Assembly (NCBI RefSeq): GCF_028898845.1 | Contig: NZ_CP118574.1 | Span: 9,105,401-9,169,400, forward strand | DNA from: Streptomyces sp. WZ-12 | Lineage (GTDB): Bacteria > Actinomycetota > Actinomycetes > Streptomycetales > Streptomycetaceae | Direction: 5' to 3' | Length of the DNA: 64,000 nt | Part shown: positions 53,428 through 63,713 of the stretch, one piece after another | Layout of the letters: the number at the start of each line of letters is the position of its first letter | How positions within the stretch are numbered: position 1 is the first letter of the stretch | Notes under the pieces: model-generated | Seen by the model: the letters and a program-made list of their open reading frames with translations, nothing else | Told to the model about the DNA's origin: nothing | The model's database searches: none | Made by a program: the position numbers and the translations under genes

Positions 53428-55522
53428 GCCTTACCTCGGGATGCCCGAGGCGACAGCCCACCACTGCGCCGGCTCCGGCCCCGGCCCCTTGCCCGGGTCG
53501 GAAACCGGTGCGGGGCCCGAGCCCGCGCCCACACTCGCTCGGATCGCCTTCGCCCACGCGCCCGGCGGCATCGCGCTGCTCGACACCTGCGGCTACGAAC
53601 TGATCACCAACCCCCGCTGGGAAACCGTGCTGTGCCCGTCGCCGGCCGCCGGAGTCCACCCCTGGACCGCGCGGCTGCCGGCCGAGCTGCGCCGCACCGG
53701 CCGCGGCCTGTTGGACCGCGCCCTCGTCCACGACGAAGGGCAACCGGTCGAACGTCTCTTCGCGCTCCCCGGAGCCGGCGGCCAGGACCGCTCCGTGGTC
53801 ATCAAGATCCGGCGCACCCCGGCACTCGGGCACTGCGTCGCCACGGCGTTCGACGTGACCGACGAACTCGCCGAACGCCAGCAGCAGTTGAGCCTCGCAC
53901 TGCACACCGCGTCCCTCGCCGCGTGGAGCGTGGACCTGGACAGCGGCGAGGAACGCTGGTTCGACGATTCCGAGGAGCTGTACGGAATGCGACCGGCGGC
54001 ACACCGACTGGTCCCGCGGATCCGGGAAGCCATCGCCCCCGAACACCGCGAGGCCGTCCACGAGGCGTTCGCCGGCCTGGAGAGCGAGGGCGACCAGGTG
54101 GAGACCACGTTCGCCATGCTCGACGACGAGGGCCGGCGCCGCTGGATGCGCGTCGACGCCCGGGTCCACCCGCTGAGCACCCCGCCGCACCGCTGGTTGG
54201 TCGGCGTCACCCGGGACGTCACCGACGAGGTGCACCGCCGCGGAGCCCTGGAGGAAACGGCGCGGAGGGAGGCCGACCGGGCGGACCGGATCGAGGAGAT
54301 CGCCGCGGCCCTCGTCTCCGCCTCCACCGCCGACGCGGTCGGCGCGGCGATCACCGAGAGCTTCCCACCGGCGATGGGCGCCATCGGTGCACTGGTGTTG
54401 GTGGCCGAACACGGGCACTTCAGGTCGCTGGCCTCGTCCGGGGCCGGCACGTCCATGGCGCGGATCCTCGACGGGATGCCCCTGGACGCCCAGGTGCCCG
54501 CCGCGCGCGTCATCCAGGACAACCGCGCCTGCTACATCGGCAGCCCGCAGGAACACCGCGCCCTCACCGACGGCGATCCGCACGACCTGCTCTCCCGCAC
54601 ACAGGCACGCTCCTGGGCCATGCTCCCGCTGAGTTGCGCGGGGCGGCCGTCGGGCGTGCTCGCGCTGGGCTTCGCGCGCTGGCACGACTTCCCACCGGGC
54701 GAACGTGCACTGCTGTCGACCGTCGCGGGGCTGACCGGCCAGGCCCTGGCCCGGACCGCCCTGGTCCAGGACCGGGTCGAACTCGCCCAGGCGGTACAGC
54801 ACCTGCTGATGCCGTCCCGGCTCTCCCAACTGGCCGGACTGCGGATGGCCGGACGGTACGTGCCGGCCTGCGACGGAGTCCGGATCGGCGGTGACTGGTA
54901 CGACGCGTTCCCCCTCGCCGACGGGCGCTACGCCCTGTGCGTCGGGGACGTCGAAGGCCACGACGTGCGGGCGGCCGCCGTCATGGGACAGATCCGCACC
55001 GCGGTACGTGCCTACTCCCAGACGGAGTCCGGACCGGGCGCGGTGCTGGCCAAGGCGAACGACCTGCTCTCCTCCCTCGGCGGCGGACACTTCGCGACCT
55101 GCTCCTTCCTGGTCCTCGACGCACGCCGCGGCCGCCTGGAAGCGGCCACCGCCGGCCATGTCCCCGGGGTCGTCGGACGCGCCGACGGCACCACCGAACT
55201 CCTGGCCCCGCCACCCGGCCCGCCGTTGGGCGTGCAGCCGGGCACCGCATACGTCACCGTGAGTCGTCCGCTGACCGCGGTGCGCACCCTGGTACTGCTC
55301 AGCGACGGCCTGGTCGAGGGGCCGGAGTTGGACCTGGACGAGGGAATGGACCGGGTGCGCGGGATCGTGGCGCACCACCGCGACTCGTCGCCCGAAGACC
55401 TGGCGGACGCGCTGCTGAGCGCGAGCGCACGCACCGGCCACCTCGACGACGCCGCGCTCCTCGTCGTCCGCCGCGGCGGCGACGAGGACGGGGCCGACCG
55501 CCCCACGGAACCGATCGGCTGA
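53420..55522 (+). CDS. PAS-PAS-GAF-PP2C serine phosphatase (RsbU/SpoIIE-like)
   Basis: The 700-residue protein has two PAS-like regions (about 40-135 and 140-270; RWMRVDARVHPL, WLVGVTRDVTDE), a short coiled link, a GAF domain (about 300-460) and a C-terminal PP2C/SpoIIE phosphatase (about 480-690) with metal-site GGDWYDAFPL, GDVEGHDVRAAA and LLSDGLVEG. Such proteins dephosphorylate anti-anti-sigma factors in response to signals sensed by PAS/GAF. Streptomyces has many. No membrane segment seen. It is followed by a universal stress protein gene. Confidence 0.9.
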   Translation: MPEPYLGMPEATAHHCAGSGPGPLPGSETGAGPEPAPTLARIAFAHAPGGIALLDTCGYELITNPRWETVLCPSPAAGVHPWTARLPAELRRTGRGLLDRALVHDEGQPVERLFALPGAGGQDRSVVIKIRRTPALGHCVATAFDVTDELAERQQQLSLALHTASLAAWSVDLDSGEERWFDDSEELYGMRPAAHRLVPRIREAIAPEHREAVHEAFAGLESEGDQVETTFAMLDDEGRRRWMRVDARVHPLSTPPHRWLVGVTRDVTDEVHRRGALEETARREADRADRIEEIAAALVSASTADAVGAAITESFPPAMGAIGALVLVAEHGHFRSLASSGAGTSMARILDGMPLDAQVPAARVIQDNRACYIGSPQEHRALTDGDPHDLLSRTQARSWAMLPLSCAGRPSGVLALGFARWHDFPPGERALLSTVAGLTGQALARTALVQDRVELAQAVQHLLMPSRLSQLAGLRMAGRYVPACDGVRIGGDWYDAFPLADGRYALCVGDVEGHDVRAAAVMGQIRTAVRAYSQTESGPGAVLAKANDLLSSLGGGHFATCSFLVLDARRGRLEAATAGHVPGVVGRADGTTELLAPPPGPPLGVQPGTAYVTVSRPLTAVRTLVLLSDGLVEGPELDLDEGMDRVRGIVAHHRDSSPEDLADALLSASARTGHLDDAALLVVRRGGDEDGADRPTEPIG

Positions 55523-55662
55523 GGGGCCGGTCCACCGGCACGACCTCCCTCCAGGGGACGCCGAGGGGACATCCGCCTTTCCTAGCCTGGCGAGAGACCT
55601 TCCAGGACACGCGAAGCCTTCGAGAAACAGGAACGGAAAACCTTCGAGAAAGGGGAAAGACC

Positions 55663-56190
55663 ATGCCCAGCACCGAGGACGTCGAGCGGGTCATCGTGGG
55701 TGTCGACGGTTCGGAGGGGAGCCTGGCGGCACTCCGACAAGCCGCACACGAGGCCCGGTGCCACGGGGCCGAGCTGTGCCCCGTCATCGCCTGGACCCCG
55801 CCGGGCGGCGAAGCCCTCACGGCGCAGTGCCCCGTCCCCGAGCCCGAGGACCTGCGGCGGGAGTGGATACGCCTGGCCCGAACCCGCCTGGATGCCGCCT
55901 GCGCCGAGGCCCTGGGCGACGACAGCACCGATCTGACGGTCTCGTCGAGGGTGCTGCGCGGGCGGCCGGAGGACGTGTTGACCCGCTCCGCCCGCAGGCC
56001 GACCGACCTCCTCGTCTTGGGCGCGGGAAGCCACGGCCACCTCCACCACCTGCTGTTCGGCTCGGTCAGCCGGCTCGCACTCAAGCGGGCCCAGTGCCCC
56101 GTCCTCGTCGTCCACCCCGACCGGGGGCGCCCGACGGCCGATCCCGCGCAACGCACCGCGGCGGACCGGGCGATGCCCGCCGATCGCTGA
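55663..56190 (+). CDS. Universal stress protein (UspA family)
   Basis: ATG at 55663 gives 175 residues. A single Usp domain: VIVGVDGSEGSLAALRQAAHEA at the N-terminus and the ATP-binding pattern G-2x-G-9x-GS in GAGSHGHLHHLLFGSVS near the C-terminus, followed by CPVLVVHP. It stands 140 bases after the phosphatase gene, probably with its own promoter. Confidence 0.92.
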   Translation: MPSTEDVERVIVGVDGSEGSLAALRQAAHEARCHGAELCPVIAWTPPGGEALTAQCPVPEPEDLRREWIRLARTRLDAACAEALGDDSTDLTVSSRVLRGRPEDVLTRSARRPTDLLVLGAGSHGHLHHLLFGSVSRLALKRAQCPVLVVHPDRGRPTADPAQRTAADRAMPADR

Positions 56191-56321
56191 GGGACCGCCC
56201 CCGGCGCACGGAAGCCATGCAGATCCCGGTGGGCCATGACCACCCATGCCGAGATCGACGTCGCGGACCACCACCGGCCCAACAGCCTTATAGGGATGGC
56301 GATTTGCCGTGAAGTCGGACC

Positions 56322-56969
56322 CTACTCCAGCAGGCCGCGCCGCATGGCTTCGGCCACCGCCGCCGCGCGATCGGAGACGCCGAGCTTCTCGTAGAGCCGC
56401 TGGGTGTGCGTCTTGACGGTGCTGGCGCCCAGGAACAGTTCCTCGGCGAGCTGCGGAATGCTCTTGCCGTCGGCGAACCCGCGCAGTACCTGGCGTTCGC
56501 GCTCGGAGAGCACCGCCGGATCGCGGTCGGCACGGAGCCGGATCTGGTCCACCAGACCGCCGGCGAGCTCTTCCGGAACGACCCGCTTGCCGTTGGCCAC
56601 CTTCAACACCGCATGCACGATCTCGCTGCGCTTGGCGTCCTTGGCGAGATAGCCGAAGGCCCCCTCCTGCACGGCCCGGAAGACGACGGCACTGTCGGTC
56701 GTCGTCGACAACAGCAGCGTGCGGGTGGGAAGTTGGTCCCGCACGACGGCGTGCACGACGGCAATGCCGTCCAGCTTGGGGATGCGGTAGTCGAGCAGGG
56801 CCACGTCCGGCTTCAGCTCACGGATGGCGGCGAGCGCCTGTTCGCCGTCCTCCGCCTCGGCCAGCACCTCGATCTTGCCGCTGATCTGGAGGCCCCTGGT
56901 GACGCCCTCGCGGAACACCGGATGGTCGTCGGCGACGATAACCGTGACCCGCCGGCTCGCACTGGCCAT
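56322..56969 (-). CDS. NarL/LuxR-family response regulator
   Basis: The 215-residue protein has a receiver domain (ADDHPVFREGV, phospho-acceptor Asp60 in VALLDYRIP, LAKDAKRSEI) and a C-terminal LuxR helix-turn-helix (LSERERQVLRGFADGKSI, STVKTHTQRLYEKLGV). It is divergent from the histidine kinase gene at 57201, with about 230 bases between them, and most likely forms a two-component pair with it. Confidence 0.93.
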   Translation of the reverse strand: MASASRRVTVIVADDHPVFREGVTRGLQISGKIEVLAEAEDGEQALAAIRELKPDVALLDYRIPKLDGIAVVHAVVRDQLPTRTLLLSTTTDSAVVFRAVQEGAFGYLAKDAKRSEIVHAVLKVANGKRVVPEELAGGLVDQIRLRADRDPAVLSERERQVLRGFADGKSIPQLAEELFLGASTVKTHTQRLYEKLGVSDRAAAVAEAMRRGLLE

Positions 56970-57200
56970 CCGTCTGTCACCTTCCGTCTCGCCACACCGG
57001 GAAAACGCCGGGAACGGTCATCAGAATAATGTGGGGCGGCGGCGCACACCTCTCGGACCGGACCCGGAGACCAGCGCCCCGAGCGGGAATCCCGCTGCTG
57101 ACCGGGCCGGATGCGAACGGGCCGGATCCGTCGTACGGTCAGCCGGTCAAGCAGCCCTCCCTCGACCGGCCTCCGGGCGGTGGACGCGTTCGGACGGTGC

Positions 57201-58403
57201 ATGATGACCACACGGTGGCGTGAGCAGCAGTTCACGGCGATGTCCGACCTGACCGGCCGCTACGTCGCGCGCCTGCGACTGCCGGCACTGCTGCCGATCC
57301 TCTTCGCCGGACTCGCCGCCGAGCAGCGCCTGATCACCCCGTGGTTCTTCGTCTGCTTCGGCCTGTACGCCGCCTGGGCACTGGTGCGCCTCGCCCTCGT
57401 CCACCGTCAGCGTCTCGCCGGGGCGCGCGGCGCGGTGACCGCGGCCGCCATCGACGTGGTGGCCGTGACGGTGCTGGGAGGACTGTCCGGAGGCTCGGAA
57501 TCAGCGGTCCGCTACGCCTACTTCGTGCTGCCGATGGCGAGCGTGATGTGGCAGCGCCCCGGGCTCACCGGCTGGCTCAGCGCGGCCTGCGTGAGCGGAT
57601 ACCTGGCGATGACCCTGCCGAACCTGTTCCTCGGGCTCCACGCGGACTACTGGCCGGTGCTGGTGGACGAGGCGTACCTGCTCTGGAGCGTCGGGGTGTG
57701 TGTGCTCGTCGCGGCACTGTTGCGACGACGCAGCGACCGCGTGGCCCAGTTGCTGGACAACCGCGAGACACTGCTGCGCGACGCCCTCGACGCCGAGGAA
57801 CGCGAACGGGCCCGGCTCGCCGACGCCTTGCACGACGGCGCGGTGCAGAACCTCTTCGCCTCCCTCCACGATCTGGAGGAGGCGGAGTCCAAGGCCCCCT
57901 CCGACGAACTGGACCGGGCCTCGCGGGAGATCCGCGGCTCGGTCCGCGAGATCCGTGAAGTGATCTACGTGCTCCACCCACAGGTCCTGGCGGCCGCCGG
58001 ACTGGCCGCCGCGCTGGAGTCCCTGGGGGAGCGACTGTCCCGGCGCGGCGGCTTCGTCGTCCACTACGACCTGCACATGCCGGACCGGGACCCCGCCGAG
58101 GCGCTGCTGTTCTCCGTCGCCAGGGAACTCCTCACCAACGTCGTCAAGCACGCCGAAGCCGACAACGTCTGGCTGACCCTCGTACGCGACACCGACGAGG
58201 TCGTGCTGCGGGTGCGCGACGACGGCAAGGGGTTCGACACCAACGTCGTCCAGGAGCGCCTGAAAGCCGGACACATCGGCCTGGCCAGTCACTACGTCCG
58301 TGTGGAGAGCGCGGGCGGAACCTTCTCGTTGGACAGCTCGCCCCAGGGCTCCACCACGGTCGAGGTGCGACTTCCCTCCCGCCCGTACAGCGACCACCAC
58401 TGA
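57201..58403 (+). CDS. NarL-type sensor histidine kinase
   Basis: The start is placed at the MM pair at 57201 because upstream codons are not membrane-like or conserved. About 400 residues: several transmembrane helices in 20-175, a HisKA_3 dimerisation helix with His211 in ALHDGAVQNL, and an HATPase domain (ELLTNVVKHAEADNV, RDDGKGFD, GHIGLASH). It probably phosphorylates the divergent regulator at 56322. The signal is unknown. Confidence 0.9.
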   Translation: MMTTRWREQQFTAMSDLTGRYVARLRLPALLPILFAGLAAEQRLITPWFFVCFGLYAAWALVRLALVHRQRLAGARGAVTAAAIDVVAVTVLGGLSGGSESAVRYAYFVLPMASVMWQRPGLTGWLSAACVSGYLAMTLPNLFLGLHADYWPVLVDEAYLLWSVGVCVLVAALLRRRSDRVAQLLDNRETLLRDALDAEERERARLADALHDGAVQNLFASLHDLEEAESKAPSDELDRASREIRGSVREIREVIYVLHPQVLAAAGLAAALESLGERLSRRGGFVVHYDLHMPDRDPAEALLFSVARELLTNVVKHAEADNVWLTLVRDTDEVVLRVRDDGKGFDTNVVQERLKAGHIGLASHYVRVESAGGTFSLDSSPQGSTTVEVRLPSRPYSDHH

Positions 58404-58592
58404 GCAACCACGGCCCCGCACCGGCCCGATCGGTGGAGCGCACCATCAGAGGGGACGAGCCACCGGTAGGACCTCGGCCAAGGCCGCCGCCACGCCGACG
58501 ATTGCGGGTCACTGTCCGCGGCGCGCAGCCTGGCACACACTCGCTCGTGCGGCGAGCACCGCCAAGACCCCGCCACCCCGAGGAAGGGGACC

Positions 58593-60011
58593 ATGGCAGA
58601 CACCGAACCCGTCGACGGCAATACGATGCCAAGACCCTCCGGGGGCCGATGGCGGTCCCGCGGACCGTTGCTCGCGGTGTGCGCCGGGTACTTCATGGTG
58701 ATCCTGGACGTGACGATCATCAATGTGGCCGTGCCTGTGGTGGGCCGCGATCTGGGCACCTCCCTCACCGGCATCCAGTGGATCACCGACGGGTACACCC
58801 TGGTCTTCGCCGGTCTGCTGATGACCGGCGGCGCGCTGGGCGACCGGCTGGGCAGCCGGCGGGTCTTCTGCTGGGGCGTAACGGTGTTCACCCTGGCCTC
58901 GGTCGGGTGTGCACTCGCCCGGGACCCGGCCTCCCTGGTCGTCGCCCGGTTGGTTGAGGGGAGTGGCGCGGCACTGATCGTGCCTGGCTCGCTGGCCCTG
59001 CTCCAACAGGCATATCCCGAACCGGACGCGCGCTCGCGGGCGTTCGGGCTGTGGGGATCCATGGCCGGGATCGCCGCCTCCGCGGGGCCCCTGCTCGGCG
59101 GGCTGTTGGTCACGACGGTTGGTTGGTGTTGGGTGTTCCTCATCAACGTGCCGGTGGGTGTCGGATGCCTGGCGTTGACCCTGCGGTGCGTCGCGGCTTC
59201 GCCCCGGCATGCGACCCGGAGCGTGGACTGGCCCGCCCAATGTGCGGTCGCGGCGATGGTCGCGCTGTTGACCGCGGCCCTCAACGAGGCCGGCCGGCGC
59301 GGCTGGTCCGACCCAACGGTCCTGGTCATGGCGGGACTTGTGGTCGGGTGCGCAGGCGCCTTCATCGTGCGCGAGCACCTGGCGCGTGCTCCCGTACTCC
59401 CGCCTGGCCTGCTGCGGTCGCGCGCCCTGGGTGGGGGAGCGGCCATCGGGCTGCTGTTCAACTTCGCCTTCTACGGCATGGTGTTCACCGCCAGTCTCGA
59501 CTTTCAGCGGCAGCGGGGCTACAGCGCCCTCGTCACGGGGGTGGCCCTGCTGCCGGCCGTGTCGATGACGATGTTCGCCTCCGCCCTGTCCGGCCGGCTG
59601 GCCCGGCACACCGGCCATCGCCCTTTGGTGGTCTGCGGCATGCTGGTGGCGGCCGCGGGTCTGGCCGGTTGGGCGGCAGCAGGGCCCGATCCGGCCTATC
59701 CGATGTTGGTGGCCCCGATGATGGCTGCCGGGTTCGGCACGTCCTTCGCGCTGACCGGCTCCACCTCATCGGTGATGACGTCCGCCCCCACCGGCTACGC
59801 GGGCACCGCGTCCGCCCTGTTCAACACGGCGCGCCAGATCGGTAGCGCCGCCGGGGTCGCCCTCGGCGGAACGTTCCTCGCCACGGCGACCGACTACGCG
59901 GCGGGACTGCGCGTCAGCATGGGCATCGGTGCCCTGGCCTACTGCGCTTCCGCCGCCCTTGCCGCGCTGTGCGTACCGGCGAAGGCCACGGTGCGAGCCG
60001 CGGCGGTCTGA
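58593..60011 (+). CDS. MFS drug exporter, DHA2 (EmrB/QacA) family
   Basis: The 472-residue protein has 13-14 predicted membrane segments, motif A GGALGDRLGSRRVF and the LDVTIINVAVPVV opening typical of the 14-TMS DHA2 group, plus the motif C type stretch GPLLGGLL. ATG 58593 has GAGGAAGGGG upstream. It lies far from the biosynthetic operon, so a role in glycopeptide export is not implied. Confidence 0.92.
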   Translation: MADTEPVDGNTMPRPSGGRWRSRGPLLAVCAGYFMVILDVTIINVAVPVVGRDLGTSLTGIQWITDGYTLVFAGLLMTGGALGDRLGSRRVFCWGVTVFTLASVGCALARDPASLVVARLVEGSGAALIVPGSLALLQQAYPEPDARSRAFGLWGSMAGIAASAGPLLGGLLVTTVGWCWVFLINVPVGVGCLALTLRCVAASPRHATRSVDWPAQCAVAAMVALLTAALNEAGRRGWSDPTVLVMAGLVVGCAGAFIVREHLARAPVLPPGLLRSRALGGGAAIGLLFNFAFYGMVFTASLDFQRQRGYSALVTGVALLPAVSMTMFASALSGRLARHTGHRPLVVCGMLVAAAGLAGWAAAGPDPAYPMLVAPMMAAGFGTSFALTGSTSSVMTSAPTGYAGTASALFNTARQIGSAAGVALGGTFLATATDYAAGLRVSMGIGALAYCASAALAALCVPAKATVRAAAV

Positions 60012-60343
60012 GCGGCATGGCGGGTGCGCGGGATCGGGCCGGTCCGTTCAGTAACGGGAGTGGACGTCGGTCGCCCGCCGGCCGCAAGGGGCCGTGGGCC
60101 GGACTCGTCGGCCAGATGCCCGCCGCTTCCGTGGGGCAGGGCGTTGCCGGCGCGTCGCACCAGCTCAGCCGAGCGCCGGCAGTCGTCGGCCACGCCCGCG
60201 GCGAGCGCGACGACTTGAGTGGCGATGCCCGACGGCGGCGGTGCGTATCGGCGGCGTGTTCGGCCAGCAGCAGCGCGCCGCCGCCCACCGCGCCGTAGCC
60301 GGCGGCCATCACCAACTCCCAACGAGGGGCTGGGTCTTTCCGG

Positions 60344-60430
60344 GGTGACCCACATCGAGCACATCCTCGCCAAGCTCGGCCTCCCCAATCGTGCGGCAGC
60401 CGCCGCCCGAGCCGCTGCCTGGGAAATCGA
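60344..60430 (+). pseudogene. LuxR-type helix-turn-helix fragment
   Basis: One frame reads VTHIEHILAKLGLPNRAAAA, which matches the recognition helix and following part of LuxR DNA-binding domains (THIEHILAKLG). The upstream half of the domain and any sensor part are missing. Confidence 0.55.
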
Positions 60431-60779
60431 ACCACCCGCTGACGCAACCCCGGCAGCGCACCACGCCCAGATCGTGGGCCCGCTCCGCGGGACACTCCCT
60501 CTCCGCGTCTCCCAGGGCGACAACTGAGCGCAGGGACGGGGCAGGTGAGGTCCCGCACCTGCGGGCTGGGCGGTCCTGTGCTGCCGCGCGTACTGCCCAC
60601 AACTCCCTGACCTCTGCCTGTGAGCGGTGCCGCGCCCCCAACTGGCCGTGAGCGGGGACGACCCTGAGCCTGCTTGTACAAGCCGGCGCCCGTTCCGTTC
60701 CGTACGCAGCGGTCTCCGGCGGACTTGCCGTCAGGGGCCGCTGGAGTTGGCGGCGTCGAGGAGGGCGGTACCGCGGATC

Positions 60780-61022
60780 GGCGCTTCCGGTCACGACGTC
60801 TTCCAGGGGCGTCTCCGTGCCGTCGGGCCGCTCGGGCTGTCCCGGTCGTAGGGCGGGAGGTTGAAACGGACCTCGGCACCGCCGCCGTCCGCCGTGGTGG
60901 CGAAGACGGTGCCGGCGTCGGCCGTGATGATGTCGTACACAATGGCCAAACCGAGCCCCGAGCCGGGCGTCGCCTGCGTCCGGGGGCCTCGATAGAAGCG
61001 GTGGAAGAGGGCGCGCTGTTCG
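60780..61022 (-). pseudogene. Histidine kinase HATPase C-terminal fragment
   Basis: On the minus strand the translation ALFHRFYRGPRTQATPGSG followed by LGLAIVYDIITADAGTVF and GGAEVRFNLPP is the F/G2 box and last strands of a HisKA-type sensor kinase. The N-terminal remainder of the kinase is not found upstream, so this is a truncated relic. Confidence 0.65.
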
Positions 61023-61114
61023 CCGGGGGCGATGCGGCTCGGCGGACTCGAAGGTGTGCGTTTGGAGCAAACGCCCTAAATCCGGCGGCTTCGAAGCGCA
61101 CTTGACGGCACAAG

Positions 61115-62407
61115 TCACTTCTCAACGCCTACTTCGAGGGGCGGCTGGAGTTTCATGTCCTGGGGGCCGCCGTCAGGGGTGTTGCGGCAGGCGACGGTAT
61201 CGTGCGGTTGTTGGTGGCAGAGCAGGGTCAGGCAGTGCCCCAGTGCCTGTTGGCCGTAGGCGTTGGGGTGGATGGATTCCTGTGCGCTGCCCTGGCTGCC
61301 GACGGTGACCAGGAACCGTACCCACTCGGCCTGATGGCCAGGCAGCCTGTCGGTGGGGGTGTTCTTGCCGGTGGCTTGGGTTGTACCCATGCTGCACACT
61401 TCCTTGCCGTCGAAGGCGTCTTGCAGGTCGAGGAACGGGGTGCCCTCCTCCCGGGCCGCCTTCTTGAGCATGGTTGAGATGCGGGGCACCACACTGTCGC
61501 GGGCCCAGGTGGCGTCGTCGTCGAAGAGTGGGCAGCCGCCGGTGCTGAAGCGTGCGTAGGTCTCGGGGTACCGGTTGTCCCCGCCCCGGGGGACGGGGGA
61601 GGGATACGACTGCAGGACCAGGCGGTAGGAGTTCGCTGAGTATCCTGCCTGACCCATCACGGCGCGGATGTCGCCGAGGGTCCTTGCGACCTTCGCCTGG
61701 GTTTCTTCCAGCGCTGTTTCCAACCGACCGTTCTGCCCGGGTGTGCAGTGCCAGTTGCCGGTGGGCACCATGAAGCCCTTGACGCAGTCGGTGATGATGT
61801 CGGTGAAGCCGAGGTCGTTGCCGCCTATGGACAGCACGATGAGTTTGATGTCGTGTGTGCGTGCTGCGCGGGCGAGTTGGTCGGCCTGGGGCTCTTCTCC
61901 TTTGAAGGGGAGCCCGCCTTGTGCCGCACGGAGGACGTTGTTGGTGGTGGCGCCGGAGCAGGCGAGGTTGATGCGCTGGATTCCAGGGCCGAGGTCCGCG
62001 CTCATGATCTCCGCGGTGTCTGAGCGGTGGCAGCCGGTACGGTGCGAGTCGCCGTAGACGGCGGAGGGGTCGTGGCTGCACCAGCTAGCCCATTCCCAGC
62101 AGTTGTTGGCGGCCCGGTCGGTGCCGTAGCGGTGCCCGGCCGACCAGGGGGCGGCGTTGCCGTACCAGCGGCCGGCCTCACCGGAGATGAAGCTGTCGCC
62201 CATAGACACCGCTGCCGCTGGCCGCTGACTGTCAAGGGAGTCGGCGCTCGCAGCCGCGGCTGGGGTTGTCCACTGCGTGGTCAGAGCCAGGAGAAGAGAA
62301 AGCGTCACGGCACCTAAGGCTGTCCGCAGCCACCGGCGCCTGCGCCGGGGTTGCGCTGGCCCAGGCGGATAGACGTAGTCGTCGAGGGGCACGGGGTTCT
62401 CCCACAT
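61115..62407 (-). CDS. Secreted SGNH/GDSL-family hydrolase
   Basis: ATG at 62407 (GAGGAA six bases upstream) is preferred to the GTG six bases before it. Of 430 residues, about 22-52 form a signal peptide (RRRRRWLR followed by a hydrophobic run ending PAAAA). Catalytic blocks are visible: SMGDSFISGEAG with the nucleophile Ser, NLACSGATTNNV, SIGGNDLGF, and the Asp/His pair in SIHPNAYGQQ. Six or more Cys suggest disulfides. Likely an extracellular lipase or esterase. Confidence 0.9.
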   Translation of the reverse strand: MWENPVPLDDYVYPPGPAQPRRRRRWLRTALGAVTLSLLLALTTQWTTPAAAASADSLDSQRPAAAVSMGDSFISGEAGRWYGNAAPWSAGHRYGTDRAANNCWEWASWCSHDPSAVYGDSHRTGCHRSDTAEIMSADLGPGIQRINLACSGATTNNVLRAAQGGLPFKGEEPQADQLARAARTHDIKLIVLSIGGNDLGFTDIITDCVKGFMVPTGNWHCTPGQNGRLETALEETQAKVARTLGDIRAVMGQAGYSANSYRLVLQSYPSPVPRGGDNRYPETYARFSTGGCPLFDDDATWARDSVVPRISTMLKKAAREEGTPFLDLQDAFDGKEVCSMGTTQATGKNTPTDRLPGHQAEWVRFLVTVGSQGSAQESIHPNAYGQQALGHCLTLLCHQQPHDTVACRNTPDGGPQDMKLQPPLEVGVEK

Positions 62408-62510
62408 GATCACTTCCTCATTTCAGGACGACGGACTCCGTGCCCCGTAAAAGGGGACAGCGGGTGCGAGGCAACTGCTTGGCGCACGGGGGGTGCCTCT
62501 ACGTTCTTCG

Positions 62511-63713
62511 TCAAGCGAGGCGGGGTGTTCGGGGTTCGTAGAAGGTGCCGTCGCGGAGCATCGCGAAGGGCACGTTGATCCGTTGCCGGGCGAGCCTGAG
62601 GAGGGCCTGGGTGTGGGTCTTTCCTCTGGCCCGGCATTTGTCGTAGTAGGTGCGAGAGGCGGGGTCGTGCAGGGCGGCGAACGCGGACAGGAACATGGCG
62701 CGTTTCAGGACGCGGTTGCCGCCTCTGGGCGCGTGTTCGCCGTGGATCGAGGTCCCGGACGACTTCGTGGTCGGCGCGAGGCCGGCGTAAGAAGCCAGGT
62801 GGGCGGAGGTGGGGAAGCTGGTGCCGTCGCCGACGGTGACCAGCAAGGTGGCGGCGGTCCTGACCGCGACCCCCGGCATCGAGGTCAGGACCTTCGAAAG
62901 AGGGTGCTGTTCCAGCAGGGTACTGATCTGGGCTTCTGTGGCCCGGCGTTGCTCGTGAACGGCGCCGAGCGAGCGGGCCAACGACGGGATGACGATGTCG
63001 AGGGTGCCGGTGCCCGGGACGGTGACGGTTTGCTCGTCGAGTGCGTCGAAGACCTCGTCGATCAGCCGCTGGGCCATGCGCGGGGCCTTGGGCCGGATCA
63101 CCTCGACGAGCCTGCGGCGCCCGGCTTTTCGCAGGGCGGCCGGGGAGCCGTAGCGCTCCAGCAGCCAGGTGAGGGCCTGGTGGTCCAGGCGAGGGCCAAG
63201 GACGCGTTCCAGGGATGGGTGGAACTGGGTGAGCAGACCGCGGATGCGGTTGCTGGTGCGGGTGGCCTCGGCGGCGAGGTCCTGGTCGAAGCCGACGAGC
63301 ACGGTCAGCTCGGCGGTGATCTCGTCGGTGAGTTCCAGCGAGCGCAGGGTGTGCGGCATGGTGCGGGCGGCGTCCGCGATCACGGCCGCGTCGCGGGCGT
63401 CGGTCTTCGCTTCGCCCGGGTAGAGATCGGCGATCCTGCGCATCGACAGGCCGGGCAGGTAAGCGACCTTGCAGCCCGAGTCCCGGGCGACGGTCAGGGG
63501 CAGAGCGCCGATCGAGGCGGGTTGGTCCACGATCACCAGGACGGTGCCGAACTTCTCGCGGAGCTTGTCGAAGACGGCCCGCAACTTCGGTTCGGTGTTG
63601 GGCAGTTGCTTGTCGAAGACCTTCTTGCCCGCCGGGGTGAGCCCGTTGCCGTGGTGGTGGCTCTTGCCGACGTCCAGGCCCAGGAAGACGCCTATCTCGT
63701 CGTACTCGTTCAC
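62511..63713 (-). mobile_element. IS110-family transposase
   Basis: The GTG at 63713 with GGGAGG upstream is chosen because the conserved N-terminus FLGLDVGKS follows it; an upstream in-frame extension lacks conservation. About 400 residues: N-terminal RuvC-like DEDD domain (GLDVGKS, IVDQPAS, YPGEAKTDARDAAVIAD) and C-terminal transposase_20 domain (SMPGVAVRTAATLL, SYAGLAPTTKSSGT, RGGNRVLKRA with the catalytic Ser region). The gene appears complete. Element ends were not determined; IS110 elements lack clear inverted repeats. Confidence 0.93.

Larger units (their letters stand above)
60012..61114. other. Region of decayed regulator genes
   Basis: No intact gene is supported in these 1.1 kb. 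It contains a LuxR helix-turn-helix fragment on the + strand and a histidine kinase C-terminus on the minus strand, given separately. Remaining sequence is high-GC without recognisable motifs. Confidence 0.6.

Noticed and set aside
58593..60011. MFS exporter as the glycopeptide pump
   Set aside because: It lies 17 kb from the operon among unrelated genes; the ABC exporter inside the operon is the better candidate.
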